The notes beneath the pieces are model-generated. The model did not search any database. It saw only the letters and a program-made list of their open reading frames with translations, and was not told the DNA's origin. Positions 36,082-43,726 of a stretch of 64,000 bases of DNA are shown here, piece by piece; position 1 is the stretch's first letter; every line of letters starts with the position of its first letter. Source of the stretch: CAIVVT01 sp963757265 (GTDB lineage: Bacteria; Acidobacteriota; Terriglobia; Bryobacterales; Bryobacteraceae); assembly GCA_963757265.1 (NCBI GenBank), contig CAVWRA010000010.1, forward strand, positions 310,001 through 374,000, in the 5' to 3' direction. Both the position numbers and the translations under genes were made by a program.

Positions 36082-36266
36082 CAGTGCTCGGGAGCGTCTA
36101 CCGCGCACCCCTGCAGAAGCATCCGCCGGCCCGGCAACAGCGGCGCAACGAGTCCGGCGGCGGCGCATCCAATGGACATTGGGAGTTCGGCGGCTTCCGG
36201 CTTGCCGAAACAGTCAACCGCGTTTAAGATTGATCTTTTCAGGGCCGGCGTTGCACCGATAGCAGA

Positions 36267-36572
36267 ATGGCTGTTCAGACGAGTATGGGATTAGCGCAGG
36301 TCATCCCCCAGCGATGGGAAGATTTCGATCCGACGGACATCCAGCGGGAAGCCGCGATGTTCTACGGGCTGTTCCTGCGCGGCCACAATGCGGAGCAGTT
36401 GAGGCGCGATATCGAGATCCCCAGGGAGATCTTCGACCGCTGGCTGCAGCATCCTCTGTACGACGGCGATTTCCGCGAAAGTGTCAAGAGAATCTATTAC
36501 TTCCGCAAGAAAGTTCTAGCTGTTTTCGACGAATTGATCGATCGGGAGCGCATCCGCCTGCGCACGCAGTAG
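36267..36572 (+). CDS. small uncharacterised cytoplasmic protein
   Basis: 101 residues, rich in charged and aromatic helices (WEDFDPTDIQREAAMFYGLF, REIFDRWLQHPLYDGDFR, IYYFRKKVLAVFDELIDRER). No signal peptide or transmembrane helix. The composition and codon use look genuinely coding. The all-helical pattern with a REIFDRWLQHP segment resembles a helix-turn-helix, so DNA binding is possible but unproven. It stands alone between thrC and a NarL-type regulator. Confidence 0.65.
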   Translation: MAVQTSMGLAQVIPQRWEDFDPTDIQREAAMFYGLFLRGHNAEQLRRDIEIPREIFDRWLQHPLYDGDFRESVKRIYYFRKKVLAVFDELIDRERIRLRTQ

Positions 36573-36772
36573 CGCGGACGATCCTCGATTGCGCCCCAAG
36601 CGCTCCGCTGGCGGCGAGCGGCGCGGGTAGAAGCGTGGCATCCCGCCGATTCCGGCCTCCCGTGGTCCATACTCCCGTCCGAGCAACAGCGATAGCCAGT
36701 TCGCGCCGGACCCGGTACGCTGCCTCCCGGAATTCCCGGCAGGATGATTAGCAGATTCATATTAGGAGTCGG

Positions 36773-36931
36773 ATGGCGAAAACTAGCCGAAAGCTATTAC
36801 TATCGGGGTGGATCGCTAGTACGGGCATTACTTCTCTTGAACAAGTACCAATTGTTCTTTACAATCGATACATTGGATTAAACCGGCCGATGAGCCGGTA
36901 CGACGGAGATTCGCGTTATGTGCGGCGGTAG
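36773..36931 (+). CDS. possible 52-residue small protein, AT-rich
   Basis: An ATG with a good ribosome site (AGGAG, 5 bases upstream) opens 52 codons beginning MAKTSRKLLLSGWIASTGIT and ending RYDGDSRYVRR. The reading frame is markedly more AT-rich than all neighbouring genes. It lies just upstream of a NarL-type regulator whose start is 43 bases past the stop. No family recognised; it could instead be part of that gene's regulatory leader. Confidence 0.4.
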   Translation: MAKTSRKLLLSGWIASTGITSLEQVPIVLYNRYIGLNRPMSRYDGDSRYVRR

Positions 36932-36973
36932 ATCGAACTTGGCAAGATCTAAAACGGGAGACACATCGGCCTC

Positions 36974-37672
36974 ATGGACGAGATGGGAGAAAAGACCAGA
37001 ATCCGGGTGGTCATTGCGGACGATCACCCGATTGTAAGGGACGGGCTACGCAGATTACTTACCGCTGAGGAGGATATCGAAGTCGTTGGCGAGGCGGCCG
37101 ACGGGCGTGAACTGTTGCAACATGTCCAAGCCTGGCGGCCGGACGTGATCCTGCTCGACCTGCGGATGCCGAACACCGACGGGTTGACGGCGCTGCAGAC
37201 CCTTCAAAGTGCAAACGACCCCGCCAAGGTCATCATTCTCACGGCCTCCGAGGACAAGAACGAGTTTGTGCAGGCCATGAAGCTGGGCTGTGCCGGGATC
37301 GTGCTGAAACAGACTTCGGCGGATCTGATCATCAAGAGCATTCGCAAGGTCCACTCGGGCGAGATCTGGCTCGATCAGCACACCACTGCCGCGGTGATGC
37401 GCCAATTCGCCGCCACCGAAGCCGCCACCAGCGTCGGCAAGACCCGGGAGCGCGCGCCGTTGAGTGCCAGAGAACATGAGATCGTGGCCCTCGTGGCCCA
37501 GGGTTACAAGAACAAAGAGATGGCGGAGAAGATGTTCATCTCCGAGCAGACGGTAAAGAACCATCTGCACAACATTTTCGACAAGCTGGGGGTCTCCGAC
37601 CGCCTGGAGCTGGCCCTGTACGCCATCCACAAGGGTCTGCATCTGGCGAATGCCGAAGAAGAAAAGAAGTAA
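36974..37672 (+). CDS. NarL/FixJ-family response regulator
   Basis: 232 residues: receiver with ADDHP acidic pocket, phospho-Asp62 (VILLDLRMPN), the Thr of ILTASEDKNE and Lys of IVLKQTSADL; then a LuxR-type HTH (LSAREHEIVALVAQGYKNKE, ISEQTVKNHLHNIFDKLGV). No histidine kinase lies next to it, so it is an orphan in this window. The roughly 400-bp upstream gap contains the AT-rich small ORF and a TAGATC...GATCTA inverted repeat at 36929-36951 that could be a control site. Confidence 0.93.
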   Translation: MDEMGEKTRIRVVIADDHPIVRDGLRRLLTAEEDIEVVGEAADGRELLQHVQAWRPDVILLDLRMPNTDGLTALQTLQSANDPAKVIILTASEDKNEFVQAMKLGCAGIVLKQTSADLIIKSIRKVHSGEIWLDQHTTAAVMRQFAATEAATSVGKTRERAPLSAREHEIVALVAQGYKNKEMAEKMFISEQTVKNHLHNIFDKLGVSDRLELALYAIHKGLHLANAEEEKK

Positions 37673-37812
37673 CGCCTGCGGGGCTGCCCGGCCGGCGCCC
37701 GTCTGCAGGCCTTCGACCCGCCCCAAGCTATACAAGGCTTCATCGAATCTGCACAAAATGGCTTGCGTCGGACCGCACCGGAAGCCTAGGATCAATGCAG
37801 GAGAACTTTGAG

Positions 37813-38172
37813 ATGCAATTATCTCTTAAGTGGCTGATGCCGCTCTTTATTCTGAGCGTGGCCACCCCTCCGATGCTTCTCGCTCAAGAATCGCTTCCTC
37901 GCTTCACCTCGGTCGATCCGACCGCCGGGAAAGTCGGCACTGTGATCAATGTCACGGGCGAAAACATTGGGAAGAACGTCGTCGCCAAGGTGTATTTCAC
38001 CGATGGGCAGAACGACATCGAAGTGCTTGCGACGGATCATACGGATACGAGTTTGAAGGTGAAGATTCCCGCCGAGGCGAAGGTGGGCGTCCACTACAAG
38101 CTGATGATTCTGACTCGCGGCAAGGACCCCAAGCTGATCGAACAGCCGGTGCGAGTCGAAGTTCAGGAGTAG
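37813..38172 (+). CDS. secreted IPT/TIG-domain protein
   Basis: 119 residues: a signal peptide (MQLSLKWLMPLFILSVATPP) followed by one immunoglobulin-like TIG domain (PRFTSVDPTAGKVGTVINVT, GENIGKNVVAKVYF, TSLKVKIPAEAKVGVHYKL). Such single-domain proteins are extracellular or periplasmic adhesion or scaffold modules. The start at 37813 is preferred over 37795 because it begins the leader and has GAG-rich sequence upstream. It lies between a response regulator and sthA on the same strand. Confidence 0.8.
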   Translation: MQLSLKWLMPLFILSVATPPMLLAQESLPRFTSVDPTAGKVGTVINVTGENIGKNVVAKVYFTDGQNDIEVLATDHTDTSLKVKIPAEAKVGVHYKLMILTRGKDPKLIEQPVRVEVQE

Positions 38173-38204
38173 AGCCCGCGCGCCGCTGCTAAGATCGGAG
38201 GGAG

Positions 38205-38222
38205 CACGGCCGCCGGGCCGTG
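38205..38222. promoter_or_regulatory. hairpin between a Shine-Dalgarno-like tract and the sthA start
   Basis: CACGGCC-gccg-GGCCGTG forms a 7-bp stem with a 4-base loop. A GGAGGGAG tract lies directly upstream (38196-38204) and the ATG 10 bases downstream. Either the hairpin ends the preceding transcript or it brings the ribosome site closer to the start when folded. Confidence 0.4.
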
Positions 38223-38232
38223 ATCGCCGGTC

Positions 38233-39690
38233 ATGTCAGCTCCCCATCACGCTTTCCAGTACGACCTGTTCGTCCTCGGTTCCGGGCCGGCCGGAATGCG
38301 CGCGGCCATTCAAGCCGCGAAGGCCGGGCGGAGCGTGGCGCTGGCCGAGAAAAAGAGCGTCGTCGGCGGCGTCTCGGTCAACACGGGCACAATTCCCTCG
38401 AAGACGTTCCGCGAGGCTGTCCTGGAGCTTTCCGGCTATCGCGACCGCGAGTTTCACGGCCTGGCCTGGACGGTGCGGCAGAAGATCTCCGCGGCCGACC
38501 TGTTGGACCGTGTCGGCACAGTAGTGCGCCACGAAATAGACGTCACGCGCTACCAGTTGCTGCGTAACAACATCGAAGTGATCGCCGCAGCCGCGTCGTT
38601 TCTGGACCCGCACACGCTGCGGCTCGAACTGGTCGAGGGCGGCTCGCGCACCGTCACGGCCGATAAGATTCTCGTCGCCACCGGCACGGAAGCCACGCGC
38701 GATCCGCATATCCCGTTCGACGGCAGCGCAATCCTCACCAGCGACGACATTCTGCATCTGGACGGCCTGCCCCGCACGCTGGCGGTGGTCGGCGCGGGGG
38801 TGATCGGCTGTGAGTACGCCAGCATGTTCGCGGCGCTCGGCGTGCGCGTCACGCTGGTGGACCGGCGCCCGCGGCTGCTGCCCTTCGTCGACAGCGAGAT
38901 CGCAGAGACCCTGGCCTATCACCTGCGCGAGAACCGCGTGACGATGCGTCTGAACGAGTCGGTTTCGACGATCGAGAAGTATCAGGACCTTGACGGCGCC
39001 CGCATCCGGCTGGTGCTCGAAAGCAGCAAGCATATCGTCGCCGACAAGGCGCTGTACTCGATCGGCCGAACCGGCAATACCTCCCGGCTCAACCTCGAGG
39101 CCGCCGGCCTGGCGGCCGACTCGCGCGGCCGGCTCGAGGTCAATGAGCATTACCAGACTGCGGTGCCCAACATTTACGCCGCGGGTGACGTGATCGGCTT
39201 CCCGAGCCTGTCTTCCACGTCGATGGAACAGGGCCGCCTGGCCGCCTGCCACATGTTCGGCCTGCAGGCCAACAGCTTTCCCGAGTTCCTGCCCTACGGC
39301 ATCTACACGATCCCCGAGATCTCCATGGTGGGCCGCAACGAGGAGGAGCTGACCCGCGACGGCGTGCAATACGAGGTGGGCAAGGCGCGCTACCGTGAGA
39401 TTGCGCGCGGCCAGATCATCGGCGACACCACCGGCCTGCTGAAGCTGCTGTTCCATGGCCAGACGCGGCAGTTGCTGGGGGTGCACATCATCGGCCACGG
39501 GGCCAGCGAGTTGGTCCACATCGGGCAGGCTGTGCTGTCGTTCGGCGGCAAGATCGATTACTTCGTCGATACCGTTTTCAACTACCCGACGCTGGCCGAA
39601 TGCTACAAATCGGCCGCCTTCGACGGCCTGAATCGGATGGGCTGGCCAGGGCCGCAAGGCGCGGGCGGGGAGAGTTCCAGCGAGACGTAG
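38233..39690 (+). CDS. sthA: soluble pyridine nucleotide transhydrogenase
   Basis: 485 residues with the flavoprotein disulfide-reductase layout: FAD-binding FVLGSGPAGMRAAIQAAKAG, NAD-binding LAVVGAGVIGCEYASMFAAL, FAD site IYAAGDVIGFPSLSS and a C-terminal dimerisation domain. The redox-active cysteine pair is missing (GGVSVNTGTIPSKTF), which separates SthA from glutathione or lipoamide reductases. It balances NADPH and NADH. The 3' 424 bases are repeated at 41339, see there. An AGCTGA-type repeat begins immediately after the stop. Confidence 0.92.
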   Translation: MSAPHHAFQYDLFVLGSGPAGMRAAIQAAKAGRSVALAEKKSVVGGVSVNTGTIPSKTFREAVLELSGYRDREFHGLAWTVRQKISAADLLDRVGTVVRHEIDVTRYQLLRNNIEVIAAAASFLDPHTLRLELVEGGSRTVTADKILVATGTEATRDPHIPFDGSAILTSDDILHLDGLPRTLAVVGAGVIGCEYASMFAALGVRVTLVDRRPRLLPFVDSEIAETLAYHLRENRVTMRLNESVSTIEKYQDLDGARIRLVLESSKHIVADKALYSIGRTGNTSRLNLEAAGLAADSRGRLEVNEHYQTAVPNIYAAGDVIGFPSLSSTSMEQGRLAACHMFGLQANSFPEFLPYGIYTIPEISMVGRNEEELTRDGVQYEVGKARYREIARGQIIGDTTGLLKLLFHGQTRQLLGVHIIGHGASELVHIGQAVLSFGGKIDYFVDTVFNYPTLAECYKSAAFDGLNRMGWPGPQGAGGESSSET

Positions 39691-39709
39691 ACAGCGGTCA
39701 GCTGTCAGC
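39691..39709. repeat. short AGCTGA-type repeat at the sthA 3' border
   Basis: ACAGCGGTCAGCTGTCAGC directly abuts the sthA stop codon and precedes the methyltransferase gene. It belongs to the same dispersed family as 33838, 41299 and 42808. Confidence 0.45.
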
Positions 39710-39724
39710 ACGAACTGAATTATC

Positions 39725-40900
39725 ATGGACTTTACTGGGAAGCCCAAAAGGGAAATCCCGGTTGAAGCCGAAGTCACCAACTATATGGAGCGTGTCATGC
39801 AGCGTAGCCGCTTTCGCCGGCCGTTGTCGATTGTTGGCCTCGTCTTCTTGGTAGCGTTCATCGCCGGTAGTGGCGGAGCGGGGGGGACCTACTACCGTAT
39901 CGTGTTCGGCGCGCTGCCACTTGCCCTTGCTCTGAGCTGCTTCGGCGGCGTGGCATATCTATCCGGATCCGACGCGCGCCGGCATGCCTGGATCGTGTCC
40001 GGCATCGCCTGTTGGCTACTCGCCGCGGGCGTGCTGGCAATCTGGATCCGGCCGGCGATCGTCGGCGTTCACAAGCAAGAACCAGCTTTTCGGCGGGTGC
40101 ACATCCTCGTGACCCAGCCACAGGATCATTTCCGCGCAACGCTGTTTGCGGAATTGCAACCGGTCGAGCTGGCGGATTGCCGGTTGGAACGATTCGGCGA
40201 GCCGAACGATGGCGGGTACCTGATGTGCGGCAACCTGCTCGGCTCGGTAAAGGCGGGCTACTCTTACGGCATCAATGGGTACGACAAGTGGGGATGCGAC
40301 ATTGCGAGCAAACTCAACGTGCGCGTCCATCAGTACGACTGTTTTAATCTGCGCCGGCCATCGTGCTCGAGCGGCACCACGGTCTTTCATCCCGATTGCA
40401 TCGGTCCATCGCGACAGACCGACGAGAAGGGACGGCTCTTCGATACATTGGAGAACCAGTTCGCGGCAAACGGTGACGGTGCCAGCCGCGTTGTAGTCAA
40501 GATGGACGTCGAAGGCGCCGAATGGGATACGCTGCAGCAGGCGCCGTCCTCGCTTCTGGAGCGCATCGATCAGCTCGCTATCGAGATGCACCACCTAGGC
40601 TCGGAACAGCAAATCGCAGTGGTGCGCCGGTTAAAGGAATTCTTCTACCTCGCGCATTTGCACTACAACAACTCTGCCTGCGCCGATCGGATGGATCCGT
40701 TTCCCGCAATCGCGGTCGAAGCTCTGTTTGTGAACAAGCGGCTTACAACCGCTGGCAGCCCGTTGGCAACGCGAATCCATCCGCTTGATGCGGTAAACAA
40801 CCCCGACGCGCCCGACTGCCAGGAGCCGGTCGGCCGTTGGAGCAATCCGATCACGATTCCACGCGTTCTACGGAACTTCACCTTCCGCATGGTCCATTGA
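39725..40900 (+). CDS. membrane-anchored methyltransferase-like protein (Methyltransf_22/FkbM type)
   Basis: 391 residues. Two or three hydrophobic helices (residues 35-115) precede a domain with LERFGEPNDGGYLMCGNLLG, HQYDCFNL and KMDVEGAEWDTLQ, the pattern of Methyltransf_22 and FkbM-like SAM enzymes. The VEGAEW acidic motif and NDGGYL loop are diagnostic. Substrate unknown; sugar or glycan O-methylation is usual for such families. It lies between sthA and a partial copy of sthA with an integrase remnant, so it looks like inserted cargo. Codon use is somewhat less GC-extreme than its neighbours. Confidence 0.75.
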   Translation: MDFTGKPKREIPVEAEVTNYMERVMQRSRFRRPLSIVGLVFLVAFIAGSGGAGGTYYRIVFGALPLALALSCFGGVAYLSGSDARRHAWIVSGIACWLLAAGVLAIWIRPAIVGVHKQEPAFRRVHILVTQPQDHFRATLFAELQPVELADCRLERFGEPNDGGYLMCGNLLGSVKAGYSYGINGYDKWGCDIASKLNVRVHQYDCFNLRRPSCSSGTTVFHPDCIGPSRQTDEKGRLFDTLENQFAANGDGASRVVVKMDVEGAEWDTLQQAPSSLLERIDQLAIEMHHLGSEQQIAVVRRLKEFFYLAHLHYNNSACADRMDPFPAIAVEALFVNKRLTTAGSPLATRIHPLDAVNNPDAPDCQEPVGRWSNPITIPRVLRNFTFRMVH

Positions 40901-41044
40901 AGCGCCGGCAGGAATTGCGTCTCACAAGCCACTCTTCTGCTCGCACTGGGCACGGGTGTGCGGCGGCCGTCTCGACCGATGCCGCCCCAAGCGTATCTCC
41001 CCCAGGGAGTTGTGGCTCCTGAAGGGACCACACTCGAGGCACAA

Positions 41045-41180
41045 TGTCATGCCGCCGGCGGGCCGCCTCCATCTGCTCCGCCGCCCGGCGATTGGTCTGC
41101 TTTGTGGACTCGCGGACCACCTCGCCGCGCGCGAGTAAATCCGGTTTGCGCCGTTCGGGGAACTTGAGATACTGGCGTAG
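41045..41180 (-). pseudogene. remnant of a tyrosine recombinase (integrase) N-terminus
   Basis: The minus strand reads RQYLKFPERRKPDLLARGEV followed by VRESTKQTNRRAAEQMEAAR, matching the N-terminal strand-turn-helix of phage-type integrases ('G..vREST.qTn.r.AeqmeaA'). A stop lies directly upstream and homology fades after about 45 codons. No catalytic domain remains. The rest of 40901-41298 contains nothing recognisable. Its position between cargo and duplicated sthA end suggests an old integration. Confidence 0.5.
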
Positions 41181-41298
41181 TTATGTCTCAAACACATAGC
41201 AACGAACTCGCCGGCAGAGACCGCCGAAGATATTGTTTTGGGGTTGCCGGTTAGTCGACCGCCCCGGCCGATCTCTCGCGTCTACAGTGCAATGTTGG

Positions 41299-41333
41299 CA
41301 GCTGAATGCTGAATGCTGACCGCCGATCGCTGC
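41299..41333. repeat. AGCTGA-type repeat bordering the sthA fragment
   Basis: CAGCTGAATGCTGAATGCTG followed by ACCGCCGATCGCTGC ends six bases before sthA homology begins at 41339. It forms the left border of the duplicated segment. Confidence 0.5.
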
Positions 41334-41338
41334 AAGGT

Positions 41339-41791
41339 GGCCGCCTGGCCGCCTGCCACATGTTCGGCCTGCACGCCAACAGCTTTCCCGAGTTCCTGCC
41401 CTACGGCATCTACACGATCCCCGAAATTTCCATGGTCGGCCGCAACGAGGAGGAGCTGACCCGCGACGGCGTGCAATACGAGGTGGGCAAGGCGCGCTAC
41501 CGCGAGATTGCGCGCGGCCAGATCATCGGCGACACCACCGGCCTGCTGAAGCTGCTGTTCCATGGCCAGACGCGGCAGTTGCTGGGGGTGCACATCATCG
41601 GCCACGGGGCCAGCGAGCTGGTCCACATCGGGCAGGCTGTGCTGTCGTTCGGCGGCAAGATCGATTATTTCGTCGATACCGTTTTTAACTACCCGACGCT
41701 GGCCGAATGCTACAAATCGGCCGCCTTCGACGGCCTGAACCGGATGGGCTGGCCGGGGCCGGCGGCGGCGCAAGAACCCGAATCGGCATAG
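41339..41791 (+). pseudogene. partial duplicate of the sthA 3' end
   Basis: Bases 41339-41762 match 39232-39655 at a constant offset of 2107 with only scattered, mostly third-position changes. They encode the same C-terminal dimerisation domain (GIYTIPEISMVGRNEEELTR, IGHGASELVHIGQAVLS) without the FAD and NAD domains. The tail differs (AAAQEPESA). An ATG at 41306 in the flanking repeat would allow a 161-residue product, but no active transhydrogenase. High identity implies a recent event or gene conversion. Confidence 0.85.
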
Positions 41792-41969
41792 TGCGCCGGA
41801 GGAGCGATCCCTGCGGCTGCGTGCCTCCTATCCGGCGCGAGCGGGTATCGAATATACTTGACAGTCGGGAAGCCGGAGCACAATCGGGATAACGGCCGCT
41901 TTGGGCGCGCTTCTGGCATCCGTTCCAACGCGAGCTGGATTTAGTAAAGGAAGCGGAAATATTACTCCG

Positions 41970-42737
41970 ATGCAACCTCAAACAGGCCTGCCCCAGGAAA
42001 AACAGCCTAAACCAAGATGGCTTCAGCCGTTCATGAGTGCTTTTTTGTGGCTGTTCATTGGTTTGGCTGTCTCCACCGTGTTCTGGAATTTACCTTTTCG
42101 TTCCAGGATCGCCAGGAATGCAGCGAATGCTTACCATATCTGGTCCTACAACAGTGCGGAAACCACCTGGGACAACACACATTGGCTGGGTGTCGCAGTG
42201 CGGAAGTCCCCGCTGGATCTATGGATCTACCAAGAGATACTCTACGAGACCAAACCGGACGTACTGATCGAGGCGGGCACCTACAAGGGCGGCAGCGCGT
42301 ACTACTTCGCCTCCATCTTCGACCTGATGAAACACGGCCGCGTGCTCACGATCGACATCCTGGATTTTCCTGAAAAACCGAAACACGACCGCATCGCGTT
42401 TTTCCTCGGGTCCTCGACGTCGGACACCATCCTCAACGCCATCCGCGCTGCGATCAAGCCTGGCGAGAGTGTCATGGTCTCGCTCGACTCCGACCATCAC
42501 AAGAACCATGTCCTCAAGGAACTCCGGCTATACAGCGGACTGGTCACGAAGGGTAATTATCTGGTCGTGGAAGACACAGACATTAATGGCCACCCGGTCT
42601 ATCCGGACTATGGTCCCGGGCCGATGGAAGCGGTGCAGGAATTCCTCCGAGACAACCACGACTTCATCTCCGACCATTCCCGGGAGAAGTTCGGTGTCAC
42701 ATTTAATCCCGAGGGTTGGCTGAAGAAAACACGCTGA
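41970..42737 (+). CDS. CmcI-family (cephalosporin hydroxylase / O-methyltransferase-like) membrane-anchored protein
   Basis: 255 residues. One N-terminal transmembrane helix (FMSAFLWLFIGLAVSTVFW) is followed by the CmcI fold: VLIEAGTYKGGSAYYFASIF (SAM site), RVLTIDILDF, VMVSLDSDHHKNHVLKELRL and GNYLVVEDTDINGHPVYPDY. CmcI relatives methylate hydroxyls of rhamnose or antibiotics. The Asp-His-His cluster of DSDHHK and the following Glu-Asp probably bind metal. It stands beside a second methyltransferase in the duplicated region, hinting at surface-glycan methylation. The start at 41970 precedes the anchor; 41901 is less likely. Confidence 0.85.
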   Translation: MQPQTGLPQEKQPKPRWLQPFMSAFLWLFIGLAVSTVFWNLPFRSRIARNAANAYHIWSYNSAETTWDNTHWLGVAVRKSPLDLWIYQEILYETKPDVLIEAGTYKGGSAYYFASIFDLMKHGRVLTIDILDFPEKPKHDRIAFFLGSSTSDTILNAIRAAIKPGESVMVSLDSDHHKNHVLKELRLYSGLVTKGNYLVVEDTDINGHPVYPDYGPGPMEAVQEFLRDNHDFISDHSREKFGVTFNPEGWLKKTR

Positions 42738-42807
42738 ACTTGCGGTCAGGCCGGCCTACTCTCGGCCCTCCGCTATGCGGCCGCGCCAACATCGAATCCC
42801 ATCCGCA

Positions 42808-42873
42808 GGCTGATCGCTTGCAGAGCGATAAGAGCTGATGGCTGAGAGCTGATCGCCGATTGCCGAATGCTGC
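42808..42873. repeat. AGCTGA-type dispersed repeat
   Basis: Tandem-like AGCTGATGGCTGAGAGCTGA units with flanking GATCGC words lie after the CmcI gene. This closes the segment that starts with the copy at 39691. Confidence 0.5.
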
Positions 42874-42898
42874 CAGATGACGGCCTGCCCGCGGTGTC

Positions 42899-43459
42899 CT
42901 ACGGCAAGTACTCCGGCGGCAAGGGGCGTTCGGGGCTCTCGGCGTCCCAGTAGACCGTCACAACGCGCCATTCCGCGCCATCGTGGAACAGCTGGATGCT
43001 GTTGATGCCCCTTGCATAGGGCTTGGCATCATCCGAATTGCGGAAACTGGCGTACGTGCTGAAGGCCTGGAACAGGGCTCCGTAGCGCATCTCGCGGCGC
43101 GCGATTTCGCGTTCGAAAAAGCCCGTGTGCTCCACCATCGGCGTGGCCCGCGCCACGTAATCCTCAGGCGTCAGCAGGCGCAGATCCGCCGGGCCTTGCG
43201 CCGGCCGCGCGACCACGATCAGCCGCGCCCCGGGCACGAACAGGTTGCGGAAACGCTCCCAGTCGCGCGCCTGGCCGGCGGGGCCAGAGATGACGTCGTA
43301 GAGCGCCTTCATGAGGCTGCCCGGCGAGCTCAGGTCCGCAGCCCGGGCCCCGGGCGCCGGTTGGCCCGGCGCGGCGGGCGGTCCGGCCTGCCGTTGCGCC
43401 TGGGCAAGCCCCGCGACGCTTACGGCCGTAAGCACAAGAGCAGTCAATATTCGCTTCAT
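42899..43459 (-). CDS. secreted NTF2/SnoaL-like protein
   Basis: 186 residues from the ATG at 43459. The signal peptide (MKRILTALVLTAVSVAGLAQ) is followed by a Pro/Ala-rich linker and a cone-shaped NTF2-like domain: LMKALYDVISGPAGQARDWE, RFRNLFVPGARLIVV, TPEDYVARATPM and INSIQLFHDGAEWRVVTVYW. DUF4440/SnoaL-type proteins bind small molecules or act as cyclases; function unknown. Convergent with the CmcI gene. Confidence 0.75.
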   Translation of the reverse strand: MKRILTALVLTAVSVAGLAQAQRQAGPPAAPGQPAPGARAADLSSPGSLMKALYDVISGPAGQARDWERFRNLFVPGARLIVVARPAQGPADLRLLTPEDYVARATPMVEHTGFFEREIARREMRYGALFQAFSTYASFRNSDDAKPYARGINSIQLFHDGAEWRVVTVYWDAESPERPLPPEYLP

Positions 43460-43726
43460 TTTCGATCCCTTTGAGAATACTGGTTCCATGCGCCGACTGA
43501 GTTGGCAGCAGGTTCCGGGAGCGAGCACCCCAGCGGCTAACCGGAGCCGCCGCAACAGCATTGCCGTGTACCGTCGCCTGCACATCTTCACGCCACGGCG
43601 GCATCAGAGGGCGGATTGCTCCCGCGCGCGGCCAACCCCTCGCCCCAATACCTTATCGCACACCACCGCATGGGTGTCGCTACAGTGGAGTGAAGGGCCC
43701 GGAGAGGAGCAGGCGGAGGCGATGAC

